Assembly (NCBI GenBank): GCA_037447655.1
Contig: JBBHKE010003265.1
Span: 1-64,000, forward strand
DNA length: 64,000 bases
Reading direction: 5' to 3'
Source of the DNA: Zygnema cylindricum
Taxonomy: Eukaryota > Streptophyta > Zygnematophyceae > Zygnematales > Zygnemataceae
In this document: piece after piece, positions 20,882-31,401 of the stretch
How positions within the stretch are numbered: position 1 is the stretch's first letter
Layout: each line of letters begins with the position of its first letter
Notes under the pieces: generated by a model
What the model saw: the letters and a program-made list of their open reading frames with translations, nothing else
Databases searched by the model: none
Told to the model about the DNA's origin: nothing
Program-made: the position numbers and the translations under genes

Positions 20882-21910
20882 TGTTGATTTGAAGCAACTG
20901 GTGCCCCTGATGAAGTTGAGGTAGCACCAGCAATTGCCATTGCAAAGAATTACACAAAAAGGAAACTCTCACGAAATCCCAAAAAGGACCAACTTCATAA
21001 TGAAGTCCTAGACAAATCAGCGACACACTAGGTCAGCGAATTTGCCACAGAATACAATATGCACCAAAAAAATCACATACAGAATTTCACAAGGTTCTGC
21101 TCAAAGATCACAATGATCTTATAATTCAAAAACACCCAAAAACTGTTTTGCAGTTTTCTATACAAAATGAATATTGCTTTCCTAAAATAATCTAAGTCTT
21201 ATATAGACAAGTGAGCCTACAACTGATCACGCCGTACCACAACTATTATGGTCGATTGGTACACTACTCTTCATGAACAAAATCACACTGTCGAATGTAC
21301 ACAAATATATACACCATTCAGACAACCGCTAAAATGAAAATAGTACGCGGTCAAAGTTTGTCCGCTGAAATGACAATATAGTCAATATTTCTCTTCCAAA
21401 AATGACGGCAGACTTCCTCCGCCTTCCACGTATTCTTGCATCACCGAAGATGAACCGCCACGTGTAAGTTCGGTCCTCAATTGAAACTGTACTTCTTCTT
21501 CTGGAAAAATCAATCTTGACTTCCTCACGATTCGACACCTGTGCCTGAAGTGCACCAAAACTGTGTACTCCCTTTGGAGTTACATACTCACTAAATCACG
21601 TCCTCTTCAATTTATCTTTACACAAACTGACTTATTTTCGGAACACATTTCTTGCGCAGACTGCTATAGTTGCTATGACTCTATTGTGACTGCTATGACT
21701 ACTATGACTTCTATGACTGCTATGACTTCTATGATCTATCAGCGCAGTTGTGATATTAGAATAGCGCAGCTGCAATGTCAGATTGGCGCAGCATAGCAGC
21801 ACAGCAACAAGTGTAGAGTGCTCAAGGTTTCTAGCTGCGATGTCAAACTTAGCGTAGCATGGCAGTATAGTAGCAAGATATAGAGAGGACTGAAGGTTTC
21901 CAAAAAAATA
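20882..21910 (-). repeat. Element F 3' LTR
   Basis: Plus-strand left end TGTTGATTTGAAGC. The right end aligns with the 5' LTR end CAAAACAACA but reads CAAAAAAATA, so the terminal dinucleotide has decayed. A minisatellite of CTATGACT units lies at about 21667-21737 and is shorter in the other LTR (34735-34775). A polypurine tract (plus strand ATCCCCTAAACC) follows at 21911. Confidence 0.8.
21667..21737. repeat. CTATGACT-type minisatellite in the F 3' LTR
   Basis: At least six near copies of a 9-12 base unit (CTATGACT plus TGC, TCT or ACT). The matching place in the F 5' LTR (about 34735-34775) has only two or three units, so the array has expanded or contracted since insertion. Confidence 0.7.
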
Positions 21911-23400
21911 ATCCCCTAAACCTATAGACTCTCTCAGCCACTGAGTCCACATTCCTCCCTACAAAACTTCAATTTAGGTGTCGGTAAAGGCTTAGTCCTC
22001 ATATCTGCTATCATCCTATAGGTAACTGAGTTTCAAAATCGTGTTCATCACCTTCTCTCCTACAAAATGCAGCTTGATATCAATGTGGTTACTTTTGAAG
22101 TGATGACTCGGGTTGGATGCAATTGCAATAGCTGCTTGGTTGTCATACCACACTATTTGAGTTTCGGATTGCATGAAATGAAGTTCTTGAAGGAGAGACT
22201 TCACCCACAGTAACTCTTTGACAGCTGAGCTCGCTGCCATATATTGAGCCTCCTTTGTAGACTGAGCTGTTACCTTTTGAAGCTTTCTGCTTCAGCAGCA
22301 TGTTCCACTTCCAATCTTCAAAATATATCCAATGGTGGAACGACGAATTGGCATGTCTCCGTAGCTAACATCGCTCCACGTCTGAATTTTGACTTCATCT
22401 CCACCGAGAGCAAGTCGAAGATTCTGTGTTCCTGCAAGGTGCCAAAGAACCCTCTTTGCAGCCTCCCAATCTGTTTTTCTCGGATTCTGCAAACTCCGAC
22501 TCAAAGCGCCTACTGTTGCCGTAATATCCGGCCTCGTGAAGTTCATGAAGTACATTAGGCTGCCAACAATCTGTCGGTATGGAATGGTGGCCATAAAATC
22601 TGCCTCCCCTGACTTCAACGTGTCGTAAAAATGATTCCTCCATCGGTCTCCATGCCTTCCACTTTTTGCTTAAATTCCATGGGAGTAACACTTCCTTTTG
22701 CCTCTGCCAAGCCAAACTTTTCAAGCACATTTCCTATCGCTTCACGTTGCGTTAGATGGATTGTTCTCCTATCTCTATCCATTTCTACTTGAATTCCAAG
22801 ATTAATGCTGCCTTTGTTTTGTTAATCTGATTTAATGACTTGCTTAACAATAGCAAATCATCTACATATTCCGCAATGTTCATAACCCATCTTCCCCTTC
22901 CATAACATAGACTGAGTGATCTGAGCTAATCCTAACGAATCCTAGACCAGTTAAAAACTCATCTAGTTTTAGGTTCCAGTGATGTGGAGCCTGCTTCAAA
23001 CCATACAAAGACTTCAACAGCTTACATACCAGATTTTCTTTTCCAATCTCTTCATACATTTCATGCTGTTTCATATAAATTACTTCCTCTAAATCTCCTT
23101 GCAAGAAAGTTGTCTTAACATCCATTTGATGTAATTCCATATTCTCAATGGCCGCTAAGGATAACAAAATTCTAACACTTGGAAACCGGACAACCGAAGA
23201 GAAAGTCTCTTCATAGTCAATTCCCTCCTTCTAACTATAGCCTTTTGCAACAAGCCTAGCCTTATATCTTTTAATAGAGCTATCTGGATTCAAGTTTACT
23301 TTAAAGACCCACTTACAGCCGATGGCTTTTCGGTCTGGTGAAAGCTCCACAAGCTCCCAAGTTTGAGCCTCCATTATCGATCGCATTTCATCGTTAGCCG
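21911..23400 (-). pseudogene. pol: Element F RNase H and reverse transcriptase, broken
   Basis: Minus-strand pieces: RNase H (22016-22618) with IQTWSDVSYGDMPIRRST, WYDNQAAIAIASNPSHHF and KSNHIDIKLHFV; reverse transcriptase (22640-23400) with MDVKTTFLQGDLEEVIYMKQ, LLKSLYGLKQAPHHWNLK and SSDHSVYVMEGEDGL. The YVDD region near 22845-22880 has a damaged frame. Stops separate RNase H into several frames. The sequence differs clearly from the first copia family (for example QAPHHWNLK against QAPRQWNKK). Confidence 0.8.
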
Positions 23401-25234
23401 TGGAGATCTATTGATCTTTTTCCGGAGCTGAAAAAACTTCTTCTTTTGTGACCGGTTCCATCATGCTGGAAGATAATACAGCAATTTCACATTTTTGGAG
23501 CTTCGCAACGTCGCAACAGCCTCACAATTTTTATTCAGTTCCAACGTGCTGACAGAAAATAGAGCAACTTCGCATAGAGCTACTGCTTTGCCTTCTCCCC
23601 CCCCGGAAATCTTAGGTTGGAAATGTTAGATCCGTAGGTTGCCGCCAAAGAGGAGGAGGAGGAGGAGGATCCTCCAAACGTGGACCAGCTTGAGTGTCCA
23701 AAGTTTGACTAAAAGAGGTAATAGGAACATTTTCAAATTAAACATATTCTTTGATTTTGGAATTTTTTTCACAATATGTCATACCAAAAACATCTATCGA
23801 TCGACTCTCTTCCTTAACTTGACTATTTCTAGCAGTCTGAAGAGTTTTTCTATCTGTATGAAATTCTCTATAGCCTATGGATTCATCATCATATCCCATA
23901 AAAATCCCGGGAACTGATTTTGGGCTAAGCTTAGAAATGGGGAGATTATCCTAAATAAAACATTTACTCCCAAAAACTCAGAAGTGACTAACATTCGGTT
24001 TTCTTCCGGTCCACACTTCATATGGTGTTTTCCCTTTTATTGCTCTAGTCTCTATTCTATTTCTAATATACGACGCACACGAGAAAGCTTCACCCCAAAA
24101 TTTGAAATCTATTCCTTTATCTAGTAACATAGATTTTGCACTTTCTGTTAGAGTTCGGTTGAGTCTTTCGGATACTCCATTCTGTTCCGGAGTATAAGGA
24201 ACTGTAAATTGCCGAGAAATGCCATTGTCTTTTAAATATTCAGAGAATGTATGAGAAATATATTCCACTCTGTTGTCGGACCGAAGGGAAAGGATCGGTT
24301 TTCTATGAAGTTTTTCGGCCCATACCCGAAAATGCTTGAAGTGAGTGAGCACTTCACTCTTTTGTTTCATAAAGTAAACCTTGCTATATCTTGAGAAATC
24401 ATCCGTAAAAGTAACCAAAAACCGGCTACAACTGAGTGAGGGAACTTTTGACGGTCCCCACACATCCGAATGAATAATTTCAGCAAATCTGTGGCCCGGT
24501 TATCTGCTGTCTGAGGTAGAGGCAGCTTATGAAGCTTTCCCAAGACACATCCATCACATACATGACAATCTTATTGTCCTAGTTTAACACCATCTATTAT
24601 ATTTTGTTTTACCATTTTATAAAGCCTTTCTTGATAAACCTGACAGAGCCTTTCATGCCATAAAATATTTTCCGGAAGGACACTGGGGTATGCAAAGTCA
24701 ATTTAATTAGCCAAGTCCATCCGATACAGCAAGTTTGGGCCTCTAGTTCCTACCAAAGCTACTCTCCTTCTTTGCTTACTACCTTTTTCCCATTCTTTTG
24801 TAAAATTTCAAAACCTTTCATTTCTGCCACCGGAGTGGAAAAAATATTTTTTGTAAAATTTGGGATATAGAGAACATCATGCAAGGTTCGTTTTACAACT
24901 TGACCATTGATTTCTCATGCTAACTCCACGCTTCCCTTTGCTATAGCCTCCACACCGCTGTCATCCGCATAATAAATCCGACAAGTTGGAATTAGAGTGA
25001 GTGTCTTAAAGTAAGCCCGGTTGCCACACATGTGGGAGGAGCATCCGGAGTCCATAATCCAGTCGTTCTCTTGACGTCCTTCCATGGGACCTTTTGCAAA
25101 AGCAAAGAACTCATCATCATCCGATTGCAAAAATCTGACTACGTCTTCCTTTTTTTCAAGACATTCGTCTTGTGGCCGCTCGTCATATGCAAGGAACGCC
25201 GCATTTTTAATCGGCAGTTTTGGTGCCGACCCTT
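23401..25234 (-). pseudogene. pol: Element F integrase and protease, broken
   Basis: The integrase core (23978-24463) shows MWGPSKVPS, TFTDDFSRYSKVYFMKQKSE, SLRSDNRVEY (the second catalytic Asp; Gly-Gly replaced) and EQNGVSERLNRTLTESAKSML (catalytic Glu). The C-terminal integrase GKR motif region and linker run to 23401 and are poorly preserved, with a GGA/CTC-rich repeat near 23645-23675. The protease active site DSGCSSHMCG is at 25030-25060. The zinc-binding HHCC part of integrase (~24480-24700) is interrupted by frameshifts. Confidence 0.78.
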
Positions 25235-26072
25235 ATAATGGTGACTCCGCCGACCGCACCCTCCATCCCGCACGATAAATTCCTGTTTCACACGCTTTTA
25301 TAAATGCCGGACACAGCCGGAATACATGACCTTGACCAAAGCAATAGACACACCTATCATATTGCTTATAATTAGGAGTAGGGGTAAAGTTTCTAGTTCC
25401 AGAAAATCCCGTCGGCTTATTTGTCTGTGCATTATAAGCTACCACTGTCTGTCCACCATTTAAGGCTATTTGAGTGGCCTATTCGTCTATAATATAAGCT
25501 TAAGCTACTGTTATATTCACTTTACTCTTCTCTAACCTTTTTAACTGCTTTGCTGCTCCTTTATATTCTGTAGGTAGACCTCTTATAAGAGTCATAGCTT
25601 GATGATAAGGAGGAAAACTCTCCCCGGAACATGCATTTTCCGATAATAGAAGCTTCAAGCCATCACAATATGAATTCATGTCAACCCCAGTATACTTAAA
25701 GTTCCATATTTTTCCAGCTGTTACAACTTCATTTTACTCACTAGCTAAAACATTAGATTCACACAGAGCATTCCAAATTACAGATGCCGTAGAGATATTG
25801 ATATATGTCATGTTCAGATCTTCTGACAAAATTAATTTCAGAACATGCAATGCATAATCATTTTTCTTTTCAAACTCCGGATCTGTATCTGGAAGAATAC
25901 CGAAAATCACATCATACAAGTTCACTTGTTTTAGGTAAGACTTAGTCAAATCCGCCCAATAAAGATATTAATGCCCATTAAACACCGCGATCTGTGAGGG
26001 AGGGCCCGTGACGTGTTGATTTGAAGCAACTTGTGCCCCTGATGAAGATGAAGAAGCACCAGCAGTTGCCAT
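25234..26072 (-). pseudogene. gag: Element F gag (family-2 copia Gag), broken
   Basis: The start codon (26070-26072) is 59 bases inside the 5' LTR, and the frame crosses the LTR end at 26014 into HVTGPPSQIAVFNGH, again reading through the primer-site position. Further pieces are NLYDVIFGILPDTDPEFEKK and SVIWNALCESNVLASE (25734-25949) and the zinc knuckle CVYCFGQGHVFRLC (25318-25359). A stop follows FNGH and others occur near 25490 and 25735. The overall plan parallels the first family: GPPS(R/Q)(V/I)xVFNG appears at the same place in both. Confidence 0.78.
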
Positions 26073-26229
26073 TGCAAACAATTACACAAAGAGGAAACTC
26101 TCACGAAATCCCAAAAAAGAACCAACTTCACAATAAAGTCCCAAACATACCAGGCACACACTAGGTCTCTAAATTTGCCACAATATATAATATACTCCAA
26201 AGAAATCACATGCACAATTTCACAAGGTT
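26014..26229 (-). repeat. Element F 5' LTR, 3' part
   Basis: Homologous to 20882-21080. It is cut at 26229 by element G; the remaining part of the LTR resumes at 34158-34942. The five bases aggtt (26225-26229) are duplicated at 34158-34162. Confidence 0.85.
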
Positions 26230-27197
26230 TGTAATTCTGTGACCTCCATTGGTACACAGAATGTCCAGCTTATGTGAAGCCTCTAGGATAGTATATGTAC
26301 TTTTGACTTTGACAATGAATAAGTCCCACCCTGGGACGCAAAATATCTAACCAACTACAACCCTGTGTAGCCTCGACTCCCCTGAGTCCGCAGCAAAAAG
26401 AATCACTGAATTTGCTCACCTGAGCATTAAGTTATGGCTGACCAAAGTTGGTCCATAAATACAGGTGCTCTCTGGGAGAGAGGCTGAAAAAACCGAAAAA
26501 TGTTCTAAGTCCTAAGCTACCTCTCTAAACCTATCTCTAAGGTACTAGACCAATCATATTATTGTAAAGTACAAGAAGGTATAGGTACCGCTGTACTTCT
26601 TGTACGGCCATAGTACGGCATGGCCGGTCCGTTGACGCGTGTTTGTTCCGGAGCCGTAGTTGCTCCTCCCGTAATGTCCGCTGTCCAACCATATGTTGCC
26701 ACGTGTCATCCGCCGACATCTGCTCCGCAAACCGCCAAATGTCTATTCCGGTATTCTGGCCCCACTGTGAGTCGTTCGATCTAGACATTTTATTTTTGTC
26801 GTCGAAATTAAATGTTAATTCGTAATTTTCGTGCGGTCCCGATTTCGTGCGACGCGGTATGTTTCCATGCATAAATCGTTCCGTAACTTGTTAAATGAAA
26901 TGTCTGGCGCTGTACAACTTTAAATTATTATCGCGCCATATACATGTATCGAATCTTCAAGGCTTACTGGATAAGGCGTACGGTTGTTTCGTACGGTGAT
27001 CATTCAGAGGTCACTGGGTCAATTCTCACAAGGTGCAGTAATATATTTTGCAAAGAAAAAACTGCCCTGAATGATCTGCTGTCTCCTTTAGCAGCAGCAG
27101 GCAGCCATGGCTTTATAAAGGTCCTCAGTGACTACGACAAGTATGAGGGCTGCAGTAAGTCCATAATAAAGACTACAAAATACCTCCATTTTCAACA
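26230..27197 (-). repeat. Element G LTR 1 (left, 3')
   Basis: TGTAATTCTG...TTTTCAACA, 968 bp. It carries a tRNA-like module at 26955-27035 (GGATAAGGC followed by GTACG-GTTGTTT-CGTAC) and a G-box at 26700-26705. It differs from LTR 2 at many places, including an extra stretch near 26420-26440, so it is not simply the sister of LTR 2. Confidence 0.88.
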
Positions 27198-27880
27198 CTC
27201 CCCTTATTTTCTAGTCTATGTTTTGCTTCAGTCCACACTTCTCCCTACATAATATCAATTTTGGAGAAGGGACCGGTTTAGTCATCATATCTGCTACCAT
27301 CTCTCCATTCGGTATAAATAACCCGGCCAAGTCATTACAAAAATCTAACATTTTTCCCCCTTTGTACCCATAAGCCTCTACCTTCTGATCTGCCAGCTTC
27401 TGCTGCTGAATTGTACCACTCTTGTAAATGTTGACAAGTGCCTCCCACAACTCGTCCGCCCTGTCCACATGAAGATGAGGTGTAGCCACTGCCTGGATGA
27501 GACGCCCAAGAAATAAATGAGTCGCCACGGTATTGTTGAAATCCCAGATTTCACTATCATTAGCCTCGGTTTTCTGAACACCAGCTACCAAAACCCATCC
27601 AGTAGACATCGGTGTAAGTTTTTCCTTCCCTTTCTCCTTCCCTATGTCCGACACGATGCTCTCTCCAACATCCTCTTCCACCTCTGTCCCCGGAGATCCC
27701 CCTTTGAACCGAGATCCTCCAAACCTTGGTGGAACTCCCAAATTTGCGGATGGCCGACGCACATGACCACTCACAATGCCCCGTAGCCGTTTTTCAACTA
27801 GTGCACCCTTTATCATGGTTTCCCAATAAATGAACCCTGTTCCATTAAAAACGGGCACCCTAGAGGGTGGGCCCATAACC
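27198..27880 (-). pseudogene. Element G deleted interior: RNase H tail joined to gag start
   Basis: On the minus strand the frame 27211-27900 reads a Gag N-terminus of about 200 residues (MEVTELQVMGPPSRVP... KGGKMLDFCNDLAGLF). It then passes at ~27312 into PNGEMVADMMTKPVPSPKL, the end of RNase H. The fusion joins codons that are about 3.7 kb apart in the complete copy, and the frame happens to stay open (229 residues). It is a by-product of deletion, with no known function. The primer site GGTTATGGGCCCACC (minus strand) is at 27866-27880. Confidence 0.85.
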
Positions 27881-28830
27881 TGTAATTCTGTGACCTCCAT
27901 TGGTACACAGAATGTCCAGCTTATGTGAAGCCTCTAGGATAGTATATTCACTTTTGACTTTGACAATGAATAAGTCCCACCCTGGGACGCAAAATCTCTG
28001 ACCAACTACACCTCTGTGTAGCCTGGACTCCCTTGAGTCCGCAGCAAAAAGAATCACTAAATTTGCATAGCTGACCAAAGTTGGTCCATAAATACAGGTG
28101 CTCTTTGGGAGAGAGGCTGAAAAAACCGAAAAATATTCTAAGTCCTAAGCTACCTCTCTAAACTTATCTCTAAGATACTAGACCAATCATATTACTGTAA
28201 ATTACAAGAAGGTACAGGTACCGCTGTACTCCTAGTACGGCCATAGTACGGCATGGCCGGACCGCTGACGCGTGTCTGTTCCGGAGCTGTAGTTGCTCCT
28301 CTCGTAATGTCCGCTGTCCAACCATATGTTGCCACGTGTCATCCGCCGACATCTGCTCCGCAAACCGCCAAATGTCTATTCCGGTATTCTGGCCCCACTG
28401 TGAGTCGTTCGATCTAGACATTTTATTTTTGTCGTCGAAATTAAATGTTAATTCGTAATTTTCGTGCGGTCCCGATTTCGTGCGACGCGGTATGTTTCCA
28501 TGCATAAATCGTTCCGTAACTTGTTAAATGAAATGTCCGGCGCTGTACAACTTTAAATTATTATCGCGCCATATACATGTATCGAATCTTCAAGACTTAC
28601 TCGATAAGGCGTACGGCTGTTCCGTACGGTGATCAATCAGAGGTCACTGGGTCAATTCTCACAAGGTGCAGTAATATATTTTGCAAAGAAAAAACTGCCC
28701 TGAATGATCTGCTGTCTCCTTTAGCAGCAGCAGGCAGCCATGGCTTTATAAAGGTCCTCAGTGACTACGACAAGTATGAGGGCTGCAGTAAGTCCATAAT
28801 AAAGACTACAAAATACCTCCATTTTCAACA
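27881..28830 (-). repeat. Element G LTR 2 (middle)
   Basis: 950 bp, TG...CA. It is very close to LTR 3 over the first ~700 bp. The tRNA-like module at 28589-28669 includes GTACGG-CTGTT-CCGTAC (28611-28627), a perfect stem like an anticodon arm, after GATAAGGC. G-box at 28333-28338. Leader hairpin GGACTC-CCTT-GAGTCC near 28024-28039. Polypurine tract (plus strand CTCCCCTTATT) at 28831-28841. Confidence 0.9.
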
Positions 28831-28843
28831 CTCCCCTTATTTT

Positions 28844-29467
28844 CTAGTCTATGTTTTGCTTCAGTCCACACTTCTCCCTACATAATATCAATTTTGGAGA
28901 AGGGACCGGTTTAGTCATCATATCTGCTACCATCTCTCCATTCGGTTTAAATTCCAAACTAATTATTTTATTCTCAACCTTCTCAGTAACAAAGCTCAAA
29001 CGAATATCCATATGCTTTGCTTTAAAGTGATGCTTAGGGTTTGCTACAATTGCGATCGCAGCTTGATTGTCACAAAATACTTTTTGCACTCCGCTTTTCA
29101 TATATCCCAATTCTTAAAGCAAAGATTTCACCCACATTAATTCTTTCACAGCAGAACAAGAGGCCATATACTCAGCCTCCATGGTGGACTGAGCAATCAC
29201 CTTTTGATGCTTAGTGCTCCAACAACAAGCCCCATTCCCAACATACAACACATATCCAGAAGTACACCTCCTCATCGGAGAATCCCCATAACTGGCATCA
29301 CTCCAAGTAGTGATGTCAGTGTTATCCCCACCCAGATGCAACCACAAATCTCTTGTTCCTACCGTATACCGCATGACCCTTTTGGTTGCTTCCCAATCTT
29401 TCTTCCTAGGATCATTCAGACTCCTACTTAATACTCCCACAGCTGCTGCTATATTGAACGAGTGCAA
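28844..29467 (-). pseudogene. pol: Element G RNase H, broken by a stop and a frameshift
   Basis: Copia RNase H in two frames: 29114-29467 (TTWSDASYGDSPMRRC, STMEAEYMASCSAVKELMWVKSLL) and 28844-29110 (GYMKSGVQKVFCDNQAAIAIVANPKHHFKAKHMDIRLSF). Catalytic acidic residues of the SDASYGD, MEAEYMA and CDNQAA motifs are all kept. A TAA lies between the two at 29113-29115, and a one-base shift near 29467 joins badly with the reverse transcriptase end. The C-terminus DMMTKPVPSPKL is the usual copia ending. Confidence 0.85.
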
Positions 29468-29565
29468 TTCATAAAATAGATCAAACTACCGACAACCTGT
29501 CTATACGGAATAGTTTGTATGAACTTACTTTCCTCAGGTCCTTAATCATTATCTAAGATCAAGAT

Positions 29566-30024
29566 TCACTCTTTTGAGCTCCCCTCACTTCCCTTCTTCA
29601 AGTCCATTGGTGTCGTACAACTATTTGCTTTATCCATTTGAAATTTTCCAAGGATATTCCCAATTGCTTCTTTTTGGGTTAGTCTAATTATCTTCTTTTC
29701 TCTATCCCTCTCCATTTGTATTCCCAATATGTACTTTGCCTCCCCCAAATCTTTCACTTCAAATCTACTTTTTACATCCTTTTTCAATCTATTAATTTTC
29801 ACCATTGATTTACTCAAAACAAACAAATCATCAACATATATGGCAATGAAAATTATACCTTCCTCATCCTCAAATAAGTAGATGGAATGATCCGAACTAA
29901 TTCGAATATATCCCAAACTTGTCAAAAACTCGTCCAACTTTTTGTTCCATTGGCGTGGAGCTTGCTTTAGTCCATAGAGGGACTTTATCAATCTGCACAC
30001 CTTGCTTTCTTCTCCTTTCTCCAC
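29566..30024 (-). CDS. pol: Element G reverse transcriptase, C-terminal half (partial)
   Basis: An open frame of 152 residues with KSLYGLKQAPRQWNKKLDEF, SSDHSIYLFEDEEG and the catalytic IYVDDL, then LKDVKSRFEVKDLGEAKYILG and QKEAIGNILGKFQMDKANSCTTPM. It is separated from the upstream half (30028-31377) by a single TGA in ...RQTE*FVEKG, where the other copies have Gly; a GGA-to-TGA change would explain it. It ends at a stop at 29566, where the other elements continue. It was part of the polyprotein, not a separate gene. Confidence 0.85.
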   Translation of the reverse strand: MEKGEESKVCRLIKSLYGLKQAPRQWNKKLDEFLTSLGYIRISSDHSIYLFEDEEGIIFIAIYVDDLFVLSKSMVKINRLKKDVKSRFEVKDLGEAKYILGIQMERDREKKIIRLTQKEAIGNILGKFQMDKANSCTTPMDLKKGSEGSSKE

Positions 30025-30027
30025 AAA

Positions 30028-31377
30028 TCATTCCGTTTGTCGCATGAAGATCTCTTCTTCCAATTCTCCGTGTAAGAAAGCGGTTTTGATATCCATCTGG
30101 TGCACTTCCATGTCTTCCGCTGCCGCGAGACTAAGTAGGATCCGGACGGAGGGGAATCTAACAACTGGAGCAAAAGTCTCCTCATAATCGATTCCCTCCT
30201 TCTGTGTGAATCCCTTTGCCACTAATCTGGCTTTGTATCGCTCGATAGTGTTATCAGGATTGAGCTTCAACTTAAACACCCACTTGCACCCTATTGGTTT
30301 TCTATCCGGAGGACAATCCACCAACTCCCAAGTGTTTGCTTCCATAATGGAAGCCATCTCATCATTAATAGCTGTCACCCATCTACCACCTTCTGGACTA
30401 TTAACTGCTTTTGAGTAAGTCTGGGGTTCGCTCAAATGTGATAGCTTAGTTACCTTGTTGTTCACTTGTCTCTCTTGAAGTCTCTTGCTGCTTCTTCTTC
30501 CTCCTTCAAATTCTGACGCGGGAATCGAGGGTAATCGCGGGTTCCTCCGAACATCTTCACCTTCTCCCCTATCCGTGGAGTCCTTCTCCGGTCGTTCATC
30601 GTCCATTTCCCGTATTTCCTCGTTTTCTTCCTCGGTTTGAATCGGAAGATGTGACTCCAAAAGCGGGTCACTCTCGATCAGATTTTTCTCTTCCTCTGCA
30701 CGGTCAAGCTGAACCGAAGTTCGGTTAGTAGAATCTGCATCTAACTCACTTTCGGATTCAATTCTAATTCTGACCGGTTTAGTATACTTAAAGGGATCTA
30801 TGGATTTTCCTTCATCCATAACTACCAAGTGTTTTACTAGAATTATGTCTTCTCTACCGAGATCATAAACTCTATACCCTTTTACGTTCTCGTCATACCC
30901 AAGTAAGTATCCCGGCTTTCCACTAGCATCTAACTTCCAATCAGATTTTTCTGTGTTTAAACTAAACACTTGACTTCCAAACACCTTTAAGTGTGATATG
31001 TTAGGTTTTCTCCCGGTCCATCTTTCATAAGGTGTTTGACCTTTTATAGCTGAGGTAAGGACTCTATTTTTGAGATAATTGACACAATTCATAGCTTCGG
31101 CCCAAAAAGTTTTCCTTATCTTTTTATCCGTCAACATACTACGGGCACTATCAGTTAATGTCCGATTAAGTCTCTCGGCTACACCATTTTGTTCCGGGTT
31201 CTTTGGGACAGTCTTTTGGTGTTGAACCCCTTCCTCTTTCAAGTAATCCTCAAACTCATTAGAAGTGAATTCCCCCCCATTATCACTTCTTACTCTCTTT
31301 ATAGGTGTCTCATGAAGCTTTTCACTCCATGATTTATATTTCTTAATATAAGCCGAGGCCTCAGATTTGTTTTTCAA
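30028..31377 (-). CDS. pol: Element G integrase core to reverse transcriptase, 449-residue frame (partial)
   Basis: One of the longest preserved pol segments. Integrase: RSDNGGEFTS (second catalytic Asp, residue ~32) and EQNGVAERLNRTLTDSARSML (catalytic Glu, ~66), then the copia C-terminal YERWTGRKPNISHLKVFGSQVF and YDLGREDIILVKHLVVMDEGK. An acidic, variable linker follows (about 215-330). Reverse transcriptase starts with EANTWELVDCPPDRKPIGCKW, then YKARLVAKGFTQKEGIDYEE, FAPVVRF and MDIKTAFLHGELEEEIFMRQ. The first integrase Asp is in the preceding frame (HTDIWGP, near 31480). A TAG replaces the Trp of DDWSRYS at 31400-31402. Confidence 0.87.
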   Translation of the reverse strand: MKNKSEASAYIKKYKSWSEKLHETPIKRVRSDNGGEFTSNEFEDYLKEEGVQHQKTVPKNPEQNGVAERLNRTLTDSARSMLTDKKIRKTFWAEAMNCVNYLKNRVLTSAIKGQTPYERWTGRKPNISHLKVFGSQVFSLNTEKSDWKLDASGKPGYLLGYDENVKGYRVYDLGREDIILVKHLVVMDEGKSIDPFKYTKPVRIRIESESELDADSTNRTSVQLDRAEEEKNLIESDPLLESHLPIQTEEENEEIREMDDERPEKDSTDRGEGEDVRRNPRLPSIPASEFEGGRRSSKRLQERQVNNKVTKLSHLSEPQTYSKAVNSPEGGRWVTAINDEMASIMEANTWELVDCPPDRKPIGCKWVFKLKLNPDNTIERYKARLVAKGFTQKEGIDYEETFAPVVRFPSVRILLSLAAAEDMEVHQMDIKTAFLHGELEEEIFMRQTE

Positions 31378-31401
31378 GAAATATACTCTAGAGTATCTAG
31401 A

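Noticed and set aside
21563-21796. Met/Thr-rich 77-residue ORF
   Set aside because: It is a translation of the CTATGACT minisatellite in the F LTR.
27211-27900. A new Gag-RNase H fusion gene
   Set aside because: The fusion is explained by a deletion between the 3' tail and the gag start of an element G copy; the join at ~27312 matches two places in the full copy exactly.
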